Part shown: positions 1 to 12,222 of the stretch, piece by piece | Layout of the letters: the number at the start of each line of letters is the position of its first letter | Position numbering within the stretch: position 1 is the first letter of the stretch | Origin: Metallyticus violacea | Taxonomy: Eukaryota > Arthropoda > Insecta > Mantodea > Metallyticidae | Length of the DNA: 64,000 nucleotides | Direction of reading: 5' to 3' | Assembly (NCBI GenBank): GCA_030762175.1 | Contig: CM060830.1 | Location: 47,002,501-47,066,500, forward strand | Translations under genes and position numbers: made by a program | The notes under the pieces: model-generated | Told to the model about the DNA's origin: nothing | Seen by the model: the letters and a program-made list of their open reading frames with translations, nothing else | Databases searched by the model: none

Positions 1-670
1 ACAACATTAATTACATTTACTTCTAATAAATTTTCCACTCAGAGGGCAAACCGACTAACTCCATTTTTTTTAAATTTTATTCTTTTGATTACGAAAACCT
101 CATAACAATGTATTTTTTTAGTCAAAATGTTTAACCCATTTTTGTATCAGCAGATGACAACACTTCCATGCCAAGTGAAATTTTCGTTATAGCTTTCAGA
201 GGTCAAAGTGACTAAACTCCATTTATATTTCTTATTTGTGTTTTCCTTGCGTTGCTTCTTTCCATTTATGATGAAATTCACAAAAAGTGAAAACTTGTCA
301 ACCATTTTCAACAATGTTTATATATGTTCCGCAGTTTGGCTGAATGTTTTATTTTATCATTTGTAATCTTACATCTGAACAGAATACTACAAAAAGAGTG
401 ACAGTGAGAAAGATTCATTTTCTGATGCTGAGGACAAGCGATAATGGTCCAGACTCCACTTCACAAGCATGTAATGAAAAGCTATACTTTCCACCATATA
501 GTAGAAATTTATCTAAGGACTCAACGTCTTTCTATTTAAGTTATTATCGAGTCTCTAAGAACCGAGCGACATAAGATTTTGCAACACAAGACGGCTTTTC
601 CGGAAGATTTTCCAATCCCTAGGGTGAATCTGAAGAAGTCTACAGCAGGTCACTAACCTGAATTTTTTTA
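1..670. other. AT-rich non-coding stretch with a weak two-unit repeat
   Basis: No credible gene is visible. Two related segments, near 40-150 and 196-320, both begin with a CAGAGG-TCAAA/GCAAA-GACTAA-CTCCATTT pattern about 155 bases apart and continue with loosely similar AT-rich sequence. They may be the last traces of a tandem duplication. The short open frame at 344-574 has no recognisable features. Confidence 0.3.
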
Positions 671-941
671 ATAGTGTTTAACGTCCGTTTTTACTACTGG
701 GACATTACAGGTGGGGGACACAGATGATACACGAGATGAAATGATGTATTGGGAAAAAACCTTTTTTAAAGGAAAGAAGCGTTCCAGGCCTAAGTTTTAG
801 GGTACCTCCCCGGCATTTGCCATTTATGAGGACTGAGGAAAACATGGAAAAAACTCAGTGAGGGAGGGCGGTCGTGATGGGAATCGAACTCTAGACCTCC
901 CGCTCAAGAATCCGTGCCTTAACGACTTCCGCCACCCGTGA
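671..941 (-). mobile_element. SINE family A, copy A1 (full length)
   Basis: A tRNA-derived SINE in reverse orientation. The head is at the right end: on the minus strand it reads a Leu/Ser-type box A (TGGC..GAAGTCGTTAAGGC) and a box B (GTTCGATTCCC-like). The body carries the family block ending in AAACGGACGTTAAACAC at the left. Nine further copies in the window define the family: near-identical segments include GGCATTTGCCATTTATGAGG and GAGGAAAACCTGGAAAAAAC. It would be transcribed by RNA polymerase III from its internal promoter and moved by a LINE machinery; it encodes no protein. Confidence 0.85.
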
Positions 942-2220
942 AGATAACTAAATTTGCCAATATAAACTAGCTTTCCTTATACCCAGGTGTCTGTTCAGTC
1001 ATCACAGAAGAGGAGAATAGATTTCATGTTTCTTCATTCCTCCTGTGAACTACTACAAGAAACTCGTGACAGCTTAGGAATACAACGGTCAAGTTTCAGA
1101 GAATTGTGATGATTAATTGCATTGGGAAATAAAAATGAACTTTTTCAGTTGACAATGTTACTAACTCCTGAAAAAAATACAAACGTGACATTATTCTCTA
1201 TTTCAGTGATTATCTGCCTTGTGTTTTCATCAAATTTGAATATCACATATATTACAATTACCAATAGAAACTTGGCGTTATGAATTTTAAACACTTGTTT
1301 AACTTTAAGCTCAGTTTTTTCAGTTTCTGTTGCACTGCCACAAATCACGAACTGCATAAAAATGAGCAATATAAGTTCCAAACGCACGACATGATTTTCC
1401 CGACAGAAAGCGAGGCCGTCAGGCAATAGCGTTGCATCGGCAAAATCCATTTCCGATTACGTAGCAGAATTAGAACCCTGTAGAAGTTTAAGGTGACTTC
1501 TTTTGTGTCTTATATTCAAAATTAACATAATATAAACAGAATTGTTCATTTTTGAAATATGATATAAAATGGAATAGTTTTGAAACTTTCCACGTCTCCT
1601 TAGCTGAGACTGTAGTAGTTGCTAAAGTGATTAAGCAAACCCTACTTCGAGATACAGTACCCAAAAAAGAGGGTGCGCTCTTGCTAAGAATGCCATTTTT
1701 GGGTAGGAGTGAGAACGCTTTTGCTGCTATACCACACATTCTTAATTAGCGGCAGAAGCCGAGGTTATCGCATATAACCCACATTTCTACTCTTAATTGG
1801 AACCACTTTCACGTTGAAACACGCTTCGAACATTTTTCCCTTGTATTCTGCCAATATGCAAGTGCTACATTATACAAAATATTGCGGATAACTGTGGGCT
1901 TGCTTTTTTATTTAGCATCAACGTTCCGATGCATAGAGGGAATTCACCGTTTTTCGTTTTCATTTTTTTTTTCTGCTCTCGGTGGCTGGAAGGCACATAC
2001 CAGATGTGAATGGATAAACCCTTCTCTTGCTTAAAGACGATATGAAATAGTGCAACAGTCATAAGGACTGATCACGTAAGCGGAAGAAAGCTTGCTCTGG
2101 CATACATCTTTCCTTCTTTCGTCTAACTGGTATGTCATGGCATTAGTTTACATTGAATAGTTTATTACTTAGTGTAAAATGCTAAATTTTACACCTAACA
2201 GAAATGGAAAAGAATTATAT
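942..2220. other. non-coding stretch, no supported feature
   Basis: Short open frames occur on both strands around 1145-1450 and 1488-1750, but no family, splice-site pair or codon pattern supports a gene. The plus frame at 1552-1749 is slightly richer in G+C and has a pyrimidine-rich tract ending in TTAG near 1600. That is too little to call an exon. Confidence 0.3.
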
Positions 2221-2227
2221 TAGCATC

Positions 2228-2614
2228 TGACAATGTGGAATGGAGCGAAAGGTAGAAGGGATATCTGTCATGGATAAAATATCATCTGTAAAATTAAGAA
2301 AAATGTTGGGACTAAACGACATGACTCAACGTGCAAACAGCCTGAAGTGGAAATGGGGCGGACATGTAGCAGGCTACCGAGCAGCAGATGGGGACATACA
2401 GCTACCACATGTGAACCACGTAAAGGTAGGAGAGGAAGAGGGAGACAGAACGAGGTGGACAAACTCCTTCAGGAAAGCAGCCGGGACACACTGGACCATC
2501 GTAGCACGGAACCGCAGTAGCTGTAAGAGCTGCAGAAAGAAGAGAACAACCGAAGCCAATAGAAAAAGTGATACCAAACTTATAATACCAAAACTTAATA
2601 GACCCAGTACTTAA
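2228..2614 (+). pseudogene. LINE (RTE-like) reverse transcriptase, C-terminal relic
   Basis: Remnant of the extreme C terminus of a non-LTR retrotransposon polyprotein (endonuclease plus reverse transcriptase). An open frame from 2240 contains MERKVEGIS near its start, then LKWKWGGHVAG, and after a divergent stretch RTRWTNSFRKAAGTHW. This order (R-MLG block, L-W-WAGHVAR block, RWTDDIRK-AG block) is typical of the tail of RTE-type LINEs. The usual W-P-R-GRP segment between the blocks is scrambled, so small indels are likely. The remaining ~5 kb of a normal element is absent: a 5'-truncated insertion. It cannot make an active enzyme. The clade is inferred from motif order only. Confidence 0.7.
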
Positions 2615-3556
2615 ACCCTCTAGTTAAATTGTGTTAAAATAAGAAACATTAGAGACTTAACAAACTCATAGGGACAATAGTTCATATGGGCTAGCTCACC
2701 GTATGAGAAATCGATGAGCCACCCGCTTGCGGGGGCCCTAGCCCTGGATGGGATATAAGTGGCTTAAATTAATTCAAATGTTTAAGAAATGAGAATATAG
2801 TTTCACAATTTTTACGAATGCAATAATTGTGTTACTTATACACAAGTTTAATGTGCTATTTTTGTAATCCAGAATTATAAAAGAATGTAAATAAAAGAAA
2901 ATAATTATTAGTGTACAGTTTCTAATGATTATTCCGAAATAAATGTCCTCTTTTATTTTACCTCTGACGTCATTGTTCAATGGAGACTATTTGTCTATAG
3001 TATGTTGTTAACGAAGATGAATTTACTGCAACATATTCTAACCCTATGCTACTTAAGGAATACAAGAGGTTCATTAATTGGATGAACGGTCAACATATTA
3101 AGACCGTTTCAGAAACTTTAGCGTTGGTAGCTAATATTAACTTCTGTCATTATGCATTCGTAATGATGAATGTTTGTTCTGTTTTCAGTAATTATGGTAA
3201 CATAATATTAACTTAGTGAGAGCATTTTAATGACGAAATTGTTACCATGTAATTTTATGCACTTGGTGTCAGAATGCATTTTTTAACGATTTTGGCCTAT
3301 AATAAACACAGTTTGTAATTCTGTTATCCAAAATATTTTTTCAGTTATTTCTTATGACATACTATTTTCATGCACAAACCATTGTAACTGTTCATTAATA
3401 ACATAATTTTAACATACATTTTTGCCTTATTTGATTTTTATCACTTATTTCAATTTCCTAAAAAAAATTATGTTGATCTTAAGACTTTTTATTTACTTTT
3501 TATTTAAGTGGCACATTTCTTCCCTTATGTTGAGTGTTTCGTACGAATAAAACACA

Positions 3557-3559
<3 letters not shown>
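2615..3559. other. AT-rich stretch; possible LINE 3' UTR, then nothing recognised
   Basis: The first ~150 bases after the LINE relic (to about 2765, including the GC-rich CCACCCGCTTGCGGGGGCCC at 2718-2737) may be its 3' UTR. The rest is AT-rich with no credible coding sequence, splice pair or repeat. Confidence 0.3.

Positions 3560-3600
<41 letters not shown>
3560..3600. repeat. (AT)n microsatellite
   Basis: About 20 uninterrupted AT units. Confidence 0.95.
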
Positions 3601-3603
<3 letters not shown>

Positions 3604-5233
3604 TAATATACATGATATGGGTTTAATAAAAAAAAACCATGCTGAAACACGCAGCAACTGGAACGAGCACTTCAGAAGATGCCGCATGGAACCATCTCCC
3701 TTAAATATCATTGAGTGTTCCCAAGGTATTTTTAAATCGTAAGATCCATTTCTTAATAAACAATACAGAAAGACATGTTCAATGAAGATAAGAGAAATAC
3801 GAGAAATTGTAGATGACGAAAACCTCTTCTAGAACTATAATCAGTCGAACAAGCTATTAATATCTCTTGGGACCCCCATGTTGGCCATAATGGCCTACAA
3901 TGCCTGAAGACATTCTGTTTGAATGATTATTATCAATAAAGTTTCATTAATGTTTATATTTTCCTTAGTAAATATCTAGTATAATTTGGTACATTCCATA
4001 ATATAGTTAGTGAAATTTGATTGTTTTATCTACAAGTATGTGTACTTTGACTTTTTATTGTTAATTAACATTAACAATTAACACATGATACTAATTTCAA
4101 AGGAAGGGTCTGTTAGAAAACTGTCTTAAGAATGATTCTAGGAAAAAAAATGTCTATATATCTAATATGTTGCAGCGTTTTAAAACTTAAAAATTAAATT
4201 CCGTAAAATAAGTAAACAGTGCACTTTGGGGGTCTTAATATCGGAGGAGAGTTAATAACCCCCCCCAAAAGTTTGCTACCTGATTAATTCACGAAATATC
4301 AAAAAAGTATAAGCTAATAGTAAATGTAAACTATCTCGAAAGAGTTTTATACGTATGCTATAATTTTCCAAAATACCTGAACCTCGCTTAAATTCCCTCT
4401 TCATTTCACTTAGGCTGGTTACTCTAATTCTCTGACTTGTGGGAGGAGCCAAGTAAGTAATGCACTGAGGGCGGGGCAGCACTGGTACATCGTTCTTAGT
4501 AGCTCCGAGCAACGATATAGTGGTCGTTGAAAACGTTAATACTTTGGAAACTATATGACCTTTTACCATGGAGCTTATGTGGTTTACTCCTAGTTGTAAG
4601 CACTAGGTTTTAAGCTAAGTTTCATAATTAACAACCCTCCCGTTCCCAGGGTCTCCTATATCGAACTTGAATCTAAAATTAATGAGCTTATTCTGTGTTA
4701 CAACACGACCAAGAAAAATAGAGGTGTTTCCTCAACATTTACACAAGCAAAATGATTTTTCTGAAGAATTTCACGATAAAAAACCGTTTAATTAACTTAA
4801 AAGCATAAATACGAAGAACAGAAGAAGTCGCACTATATGGCTAAATACACATATGACCTCAAACTACATGCTTTATATCCTATGATCCACTGCTTAGTAT
4901 GCATAAGAACATTGTTCTTTAAACAGGTAATAACGTTATTTTGGGCCATTTGGTTGGCTATACACAGAGAACTGTACAATGAAGTACATTTAAAATCCTA
5001 ACACTCTCCTTTATGCAGTTACGGCTTAGTTGCAATCAGTCTGTTGTAGTAAATGGTTCCCGAGTCATGCGTCATGCGCGTTAGTACAGTAGTGGGATGT
5101 ATTGTGCAATGGCAAGGAATTCACTGCTCAAGCGTGAATACATTTTAAAAGGAACATGAAGTTTTTACTTTACTCTATCCTGTGGTAAAACAAGACCAAA
5201 CTTCAGACTTAAATTTCCTAACAGCTCAATTCC

Positions 5234-5236
<3 letters not shown>
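3601..5236. other. non-coding stretch apart from the tentative exon at 4.4 kb
   Basis: AT-rich intron-like or intergenic DNA. A weak acceptor-donor junction (TTCTTTAAACAG/GTAATA) at 4926 is the only other splice-like signal noticed. Confidence 0.3.
4414..4452 (+). CDS. candidate 39-nt exon (very tentative)
   Basis: A 39-base segment preceded by a pyrimidine-rich tract ending in CACTTAG (acceptor) and followed by GTAAGTAATG (strong donor). It is open in phase 0 and would encode AGYSNSLTCGRSQ. The neighbourhood 4380-4560 is richer in G+C than its surroundings. An open frame also runs through on the minus strand (4276-4569), so the strand is uncertain. No protein family is recognised. Short acceptor-donor pairs arise by chance in AT-rich DNA, so this is a lead only. 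Confidence 0.18.

Positions 5237-5300
<64 letters not shown>
5237..5300. repeat. (TA)n(TG)n compound microsatellite
   Basis: About 24 TA units followed directly by about 8 TG units. Confidence 0.95.
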
Positions 5301-5301
<1 letters not shown>

Positions 5302-6969
5302 TGACAAACTTTAACCAAATAGCTTCTATAAAAGAAAAGAACAGAAATATTCATAGATGAATTAGGAATTCATCCTGAGACATTTAGCATACCAAATTAG
5401 CAATTTAAAGTTAAGTTACTTATGTTGAAATAGAAATTAGCTCCATGCTACTGACGAATAAAAATTATAGTTCCGTAGACTGTGTAATGCAAAACGGGCA
5501 ACACTTCCATCATCTTCTGTAAGAAAAGTGTTTGCAGCACCCAAGTTTTAATAAAATAGAAATGTTGTGCCTTCGTGAGTTTGCGCAACCAGGCGTTAGC
5601 GATTGTGAAGAGTCGCTGTGGAAAGCGGACGACTTATGAATGAAAAGGTTTAAATGTGGCTCAAAGTATATCAATATCTAACGGCAAATTAACGGGCCTG
5701 TTGCCCAGTGCAATTAGCAGGATAATTGACCACCTAGATACTTAAAACTATCTAAAGTGTGAAGAAGATTTTTACAGAACTTCAACATGTTGTAAAGAAT
5801 GAACTCCTTCGCTGCCTGAGAAAATTCGTTATGTGGCATTGTCAACAACTCTCCTTCTGTGATATTGTTTCAGCTAGATGCAATACAGCGTTCAGCAACT
5901 ATCTGATTCGATTATTGTCGAATTACATGCTTAATTAAACTTTTAGGTAGAAAAATGGACGGTCACACAGATGGATGAACCAGCGGCTGTACGGTTGGAT
6001 TTGGCATTTGGGAGTTGTGGGGTTCTTTTTATTTGAGGCCGGTCAAATTGACTTTGAAATATTTCTGGTCACTTAGGTTTCTGTGATTGATAATTTCTTT
6101 TCAAGTATTTTTCACTCTTACACTTCGTATCATTTCCTTCCTTTATTACAGGGTAGATACCCTTGGATCCTGGTCACCCGCTGTATCCCTCATATCATCC
6201 CTTTCCTTTCCGTTTCACGAAAGAATGTATGTCGTCATACCTTGAAAAAGGTGTCCATACTTTATACTCACTCGCCTTTATCGCGCTAATAATTACAGTT
6301 GCATTTCTGTAGGAAGGGCGTATTAGACTTTCTATTATTATTTGCGTGCCTAAAGTGATATTCACTAGAATTTAAAATATTTATCAATGAATATGTGGGG
6401 GAAAAAATGTATATCCATTGTAGGAGAGAATTTCATGCTAAATTTCCACTAGTAAAGTATCGAACGGAAAGTGCAATTTTCAAAATGGCGAACAAAGTTT
6501 TCATTGACAAGCCCCCCCCCCCCAAAAAAAAAATTTTTTAAGGAATAGGCTATCGATTAAAACTTCTTATCTAAATTCTTGAACACTACTAGCCCAGCAA
6601 GTTGGTGTATCTGTCAGCAGTGCGTATAAAGCCATTCAGTACTGTATCTTCCGTATAAAATGTTTAGTACCTGAAATTAAGCCCATTGGGGTGATGAAAT
6701 AAAATATTTGAAGGCAATTTACAATATTCTGGCGAGTTTCTCAAAACTTTTCAAAATGGTTCAGGCACACACCAGCGGAGGTCAGATACTTGGGGCATCT
6801 GCTATGATCGTGGGCACAATACTAATTACTGTTTAATATAAATAAATAACAAAAGGAAAAAAAATGCGTGTCATGAATAGGTACCAACCGCACGACATGA
6901 TTTCCCTTGGCGAATAGCAAGGTAATTGAGGAGTAACTTTCTGTAGGAAAAACAATTTTTGATTGCTTG
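5301..6969. other. non-coding stretch, no supported feature
   Basis: AT-rich. A moderately G+C-rich patch around 5570-5720 could be an old transposon remnant, but no family is recognisable. An A/C homopolymer patch sits at 6510-6540. Confidence 0.3.
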
Positions 6970-7086
6970 TTGATTTGGTTTATTTTAACATTTCAGGTCA
7001 TCAACGCCCCATTTAATTCAGGGCGTAAAACGGCCGATAAATTTCACTCAGAGGCCTCTTCCTGCAGGCTTGAGGTTCTTTTACTT
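6970..7086 (-). mobile_element. SINE family B, copy B1 (5'-truncated)
   Basis: Reverse-oriented tail and middle of SINE family B. From the left it reads the tail (TTGATTTGGTTTATTT), the AACATTTCAGGTCATCAACG block, GGGCGTAAAACGGCCGATAA and GGCTTGAGGTTCTTTT. The tRNA-like head and the CCTTCGGAAGG block are missing, as expected from incomplete reverse transcription. Confidence 0.8.
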
Positions 7087-7790
7087 GTCATAAATAAATA
7101 ACAAAGGATAAATTACAAACTCTTTGTTTAAACTAAAAGTATTATTTGACAATATAGTTCATTATATCTGGCCTTAGCCTTTAGAGAGCGAAATATGAGC
7201 AAAATTATATTATATATTAGAGAGTGAGACTATTGAACAGGTTAATTGTTTCAACTACCATGCCTGTAACCTTTTAAAAATAAAGGAATCTATAAAAAAT
7301 TCATAAATGTAGTATATGCAGCACAGTAAATAAATCATTAAACGATGTTACAGAGCCCTCGTTTGGACGCGTGACCGGCTTATCGGGAATTTGCTTGGCC
7401 CCCCCAAAGTACATTGTTCTTTGGCGGAGTTGGATATTCATAGCTCCTTGAATTCAAGCGCATATATTTATGTAAGCATTCACAGAAATATATGTGAATT
7501 TTTGGTTATACAATAGCATTTCATGTTTAATATGGGATTTTTCTGTACTTCAGTATCTATTGTTTTGTGTCGCTAGATGGTCAAGAAAATAATAAACCAC
7601 GATTTGTACGCAAAATAAATAAATACACAAATAAATAAACTCGGGTCAATAAAGGGGACTTAACATTATCCAATACTCAACTGCAGAAATTAACTACTCT
7701 CACATTATTGCATAGTTGGAATCCCTGAACTTGGGTATTTTATTTATAGGATTTCAATTTTAAAATATTAGTGGCATTCAAAGTCGAAAT
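7087..7790. other. non-coding stretch
   Basis: AT-rich with a short AAAT-rich run around 7612-7640. Nothing else recognised. Confidence 0.3.
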
Positions 7791-8025
7791 TTATGAATCC
7801 TGTGCAAGCTTTCTCAGAGATTTCTTTGCACTTTGTTCTAAATTTTCTCCGATATCATGGAATTTTTCCTCTGCAAGGGCACGGCGTTTTACTTTGGCTT
7901 TCTTATTAAGAACAGGTTCCGTTTCCCTAAATCAATTCACATGATCACGAACCGTTTCTCTGTGAGAGCACGGACAGCAGGAAATGTGTCTCACTTCTCT
8001 AAATGAGTTTTTATCACATAGGAAT
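7791..8025 (-). pseudogene. Tc1/mariner-superfamily transposase, N-terminal HTH relic
   Basis: On the minus strand an open frame ends at a stop (7791-7793) with the residues KRRALAEEKFHDIGENLEQ followed by SAKKSLRKLAQDS. A stop codon upstream separates this from a cysteine/arginine-rich segment (SFREVRHISCC...). The pattern 'LTEE-LD-IG--LE-SP-KSL-RLAQETG' belongs to the helix-turn-helix part of a transposase group whose DDE domain contains FQQDGAP and SLDxxLWG; a relic of that DDE domain lies at 42.2-43.1 kb. The stop falls inside the helix-turn-helix, so this is a broken fragment. The splice-like AG just upstream is probably coincidental. Confidence 0.5.
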
Positions 8026-8993
8026 CATACATAAAGATTTTATGCGCTAAAGTGTACGGACTTTTAGGCGTTATAACAGCACTAACTCACTATAACAATG
8101 AAACAGGCGGTCTCACAACTTTTAACTTCTGTACCGATACACAGAGAGTCAGAAAAGTGGAGAGGGAAATAGAACCGGTTATAAACAGACTAGGCGTATC
8201 CCCGTTAAGTCGGCCACGCGTCCACATGAAGGCTATGTAGAAGAGATAACAAAATGTAATTTCATAATGTCATAGTTATTTCTATGCTTCTGCATGTATG
8301 TGAATTTTGGATTTTATTAATAAAAAATAGAGAGAGCTTTAGAAGTAGCCGGAATGAAGTTATTGTGAATATAACAGAAGCTCATGTATTAGATAAAAAT
8401 CTGAATAAAAATTGGGAAAGCATTGAATATTTTAACTTAATAAATAAAATAGAGTGTAGGAAAAACATTTTAGATTACAAAGCAATAGGTAAGGGGGGGC
8501 GATAATGAACAAAACATTGGTTACAACTTTTTAACTAACAATTAGTTATAAGACTGAAAGAGGCCTCATGGGCTTAAACCATGAACTTTTGGTGATGCTG
8601 ATGAAAAGCTATTTTCCTTGAAATAGCAGGACTCTAATAACCTTTGAATTTTTGTGCCCTAAAACAATAATCATCGTTGAATGAAAATGTCATCGAGTCA
8701 TCGCCGACTATTTTACACTTTGATTAAACCTGTTTTTCCGTGGGGTCAAAACTTTGGAAACTTACTGGAATCAACAATAGAGACCCTCGCTCTAAAACTA
8801 TCTTGCTTTTTACCAATATTTTAAATGACCTTCCTTAATACTGTAGAAATTAGAATAAAAAACAACTTCCGTTTGTTACGTTATTGAGAAGCGGTTAACA
8901 ACAAACATTTATACAATTCTAGCCATTAACATTTTAGCAGAAAAAGTGAACATAATTTAAACACATTGAATTAAAATTAATAAATATTCTTAC
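8026..8993. other. non-coding stretch
   Basis: The segment 8052-8240 is slightly G+C-richer and open in one frame; it may continue the transposon relic to its left, but I cannot identify it. The rest is AT-rich without features. Confidence 0.25.
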
Positions 8994-9240
8994 CTTGTTC
9001 AAAATCGATGATTTCACGAACAGCAACTTTGCCAACACTGAGATAGCACACGAGATTCCATATTTTGCACGTAGGTCATGTTTAATTCACAGTTTCTGTT
9101 CGAAATAATGTTTTACAGATGGTTGTTTCGTGAACCTTGTAAATATTTACTGTCTGCGCTATAAATCATTAACTACTTGCACTTGCACTGTGTAAACACA
9201 ACTTCCACCACGTACAGCACAATCAGGCGCGCCACCTTTG
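8994..9240 (-). other. candidate non-coding first exon / 5' UTR of a minus-strand gene
   Basis: A minus-strand block rising above the AT background. It begins near a GGTGGCGCGCC motif (9226-9236 region) and ends at a strong donor, AACAAG/GTAAGAAT (exon end 8994). An ATG near 9088 opens only a 21-codon frame that stops before the donor, so the block would be mostly 5' UTR, or coding in a frame whose ATG lies elsewhere. Two other frames are open across the last ~80 bases, one reading NLVCYLSVGKVAVREIIDFE. Any later exons would lie left of here, most likely outside the window. The call rests on base composition and one splice site. Confidence 0.3.
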
Positions 9241-11329
9241 CAGCTGGGACTGAATTATTTGTATCCTTTTGCCTCTTCACTTTATAGGTCTCTTGTGCAC
9301 AAATGGGAAATTCTTCTCACAGTCTCACCTCTAAAATCACCTGGAAAATCGACAGTATAAATGCTCTGCACATGGAAAACCTCTTGTGAATCTGGAATTT
9401 TAGCAGTCTTGAGAACTATTTTCTTTAACGTTATTTTTGCTGCGGAGTTTCTGCCGTTAAATACAACTTAACAATGCTAAAACAACATGCATTACACTAA
9501 ACTAAATCAACCATTATAATGATGCAATTTATACATGCAACATCAAAATAATAACACTGTTTTGTTCAAAAGACTAAAAGAGCCTATACTTGAAGTAGTT
9601 ACTTCAGGGAATTAAATAACGTACTCTATTAAGATACATATTACGAAGAAATAAAGCCCCATAATTTATTATTTCTTTATAAACAGCACACAACAAATCA
9701 GTAATCAGTATTAATACACCTAGATTTTAACCCTCATTGGAAAAAGTTTTCTTTTGGGGCCACCGAAATAAGAGACAAAATATAACATGCATTGAAAGTA
9801 TATCGGAATTAGGCGTACTTTATTGTTATATATTTTATATACATATTGTGGCACTTAGACGTTATTCGTGCATGTATTCGCAGTATTATAGGTACACATA
9901 TTGCAATATGCCCTAGGAATATTCTCTAAGGTTAATTTCAATGAACGTATGAATGGAGGGGGACGGTGGCGCATGCGTAGAATTGACATGACGCCATGAA
10001 TTGCAAGTTCTCCTTGGAGGCTTGAAAACAAAATGGAGGTATCTCAGATCCGAGAGGTCATTTAAGTAAAGGATGTCAATTATCAGTTAGTATGTGTAAA
10101 TAAGTTATCGAATAAATTAAAGCTGCTGTGAAATTGCTTAAATGTCTTGGTTTAAAACAGTATTTAGATTTTAATTATTCCCTTTTCTACTTGTTTGAGA
10201 TAAGCATTATTTTGCTAGAAATTAGGAACAGAGCTTGCCCCTAGTGTCGCGTAAGTAAAATGATGTGTTTTAGGAAATTAGCGAGTGCTCTTTAAAATAA
10301 GAAGTATTTGGTGTAGTCTGGATAGATTTATTTAGTTCGTGACAATATTAAAAATATGTTTTATATATGGATTGTCAGTCATGCTTATTTAAGTATGGTA
10401 CACAATTATAGAGCGGAAAAAATAATAAAAATATAAAGCAATAATAAAAAATAAAATGGGAAAAACGACAATTATAGATATATGAGTGGAAATATATCCC
10501 ATTATTTACAATTGCACTAGTTATTGCGTTCTAGCCAGAAAATAGATTGCCTCTAGCTTTACGCACTTTAACTAGGAACATACCTATATTCAACCAGTTA
10601 GTGTCATTCGCAAACATGTCACAGTATGCCAATCAACTTGTTAAACTTTTTTCTGGAAACAACCTTTTTCTCAGATGTCCCCTTGGGTACATTCGGCCAG
10701 AGTAAGCAGTGATGCATTCTTACATTTTGGGTAGTTACTGTCATACTTTTAAACACTGACACTAAAATAAAATTACCTTGGGTCCACACTTAGCCTCATG
10801 CTATACACCGAAATCTTGCATATACCTTCACTGTGTAACATCATATATGCTCAAATTAAACTATCAATTTATATTTGTAATTATGTCGAGTGGTTTTAAT
10901 TCACAGTTTTTCCCATAGGAAACATTCTCGACCTGGATAGTCATACAATTACTTGACTTTTACTTTAGTGTATCTGTATTAAGCATTAATATGAAATATC
11001 AAGTCATTGTTACACACGCTTTATTTAATAAAGGTTTTTAAAGCAGGCGTGTTGTGTGTGTTCCATAAAAATGATAGGTGTGCTATATGCATTTACACTT
11101 TGTTTTGTGTGATAAATTACACGTTCTTTACCCAACCTATTACATATGTGCACTGTTACCATGGGCGGAACAGCTTCTATAGGCAGTTTATAACTTTTCT
11201 TTTCACGTGTCACGTATTCACGTTCTGACAGCGGTTTTCGGGTCTTCAAAGTCTACAAAATGACAACACGCAGAAATTTCTTCAAGGCTCAAAATTTGAC
11301 GGGAGACTGCCTTTATGCTTCCATAATTG
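9241..11329. other. intergenic or intronic stretch around the possible promoter
   Basis: Apart from the possible promoter at 9.94-10.05 kb, the sequence is AT-rich with no recognised repeat or coding sequence. Confidence 0.3.
9940..10045 (+). promoter_or_regulatory. possible promoter with NRF1-like and YY1-like motifs
   Basis: A small G+C-rich patch containing GGTGGCGCATGCGTAG (close to the palindromic NRF-1 site GCGCATGCGC) and, ~55 bases on, AAAACAAAATGGAGGT (resembling the ATGG-core YY1 site often found at start sites of housekeeping genes). It lies ~730 bases from the candidate minus-strand first exon, so the pair could be a divergent promoter. A GTAAGT donor at 10251 (GTGTCGC/GTAAGT) could end the plus-strand first exon. 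Motif-based inference only. Confidence 0.25.
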
Positions 11330-11730
11330 TATGTTCTTTTGACTTATGTAAATCTGTCAGTCACACGAAGTCTGCGGGAACTTGATCGTGGCACTGCAGG
11401 AGATCATTGCTTTTGCTCTGCAGTCAAGAGTTTCGGATTCCATCCCTACCTGAAGGTGGCAGTGAACGATTCTTTGCAGGGTGTCTCTGACCGCCGTGGC
11501 CGCCTTCATTTCTGAGAGCGTGATTCATTTGTTCATTTGGATGACCATCTCTACCCAGGCAGTAGCTGGCGTTGACACTGTCACTTTCCTACCAGAACTG
11601 ATCTGCTTTTCCGTTGACGTGAGCCCTCGTGTCCCTCCTTCCACCCAGTTGTAAACGGTTTTCCGTGAAGGCACAAGTTCTCCACATACTGCTACCAATC
11701 GTCTATGGATTTTTACAGTGGTCACACACC
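11330..11730 (-). pseudogene. mariner transposase, N-terminal relic
   Basis: The minus strand encodes a decayed helix-turn-helix segment of a mariner-type transposase. Near 11715 it reads KIHRRLVAVCGE, then SRKTVYNWVE, and after a divergent linker SSGRKVTVSTP. These match the I-H--L--VYGE, S--TV--W and SGRP elements that open mariner transposases. Downstream (to ~11330) the reading frame is broken by several stops and no catalytic DDE domain can be followed. Lacking its catalytic part, it is non-functional. Confidence 0.55.
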
Positions 11731-11825
11731 CTCTTTTCAGAGAAACTAATTTGTCCAGTGCTGCTCCTTATGATCGTGACCTTTGCTGTTCGCTCGTACA
11801 TTGGTCGGTCACTGTGGTACCATAC

Positions 11826-12016
11826 CCTTACAGAGAGTATGACTCTGGTACACATTTACGTCTCCTTTCACGATCGGCAGCGGAGAACCGCGAGTCTGAT
11901 TTGTGATTGGTGTACAGGATCGTCTTGTGACTGTAACAAATATTGGGCTCGGTTTTCTCCGCTGTCATTCGTGAAAGGAGGCGCGATTGGTGCAATAGGG
12001 TTGTACTCTATGTAAG
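11826..12016. mobile_element. fold-back element, family E copy E1
   Basis: Imperfect inverted repeat with ~69-base arms (11826-11894 and 11948-12016) and a ~53-base loop. The inner arm core is CTCCTTTCACGAT.GGCAGCGGAGAA on the left; the right arm read in reverse complement is CTCCTTTCACGAATGACAGC followed by GGAGAAAACC. The outer arms both start with CCTTACA.AGAGTA. The same arm core occurs at 29.5 and 30.4 kb, so this is a repeat family rather than a chance hairpin. It resembles a MITE. No transposase is linked to it. Confidence 0.6.
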
Positions 12017-12222
12017 GATAAGTTGAACCATCACTTCGGCGAGTGCTACTAACAGGTGGTGGAACATTGTACTAGCTATCCGTGACTGTCTTCACTTCTT
12101 AAATAGTGAACGGTGAGTTGAAGAAAGCTGAGTACTGCATAATTATAAATGTATTTGTAAAATGTAAATTAAATCCAAAGAAAAAAGAATGCCAAATTTA
12201 TAAATATAAAAATAGGCTGATG

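Noticed and set aside
7791..7930. Terminal exon of a host gene (open frame ending in a stop, preceded by TTTAG)
   Set aside because: The residues match the helix-turn-helix of a Tc1/mariner-superfamily transposase, and the frame continues upstream past the AG into transposase-like sequence.
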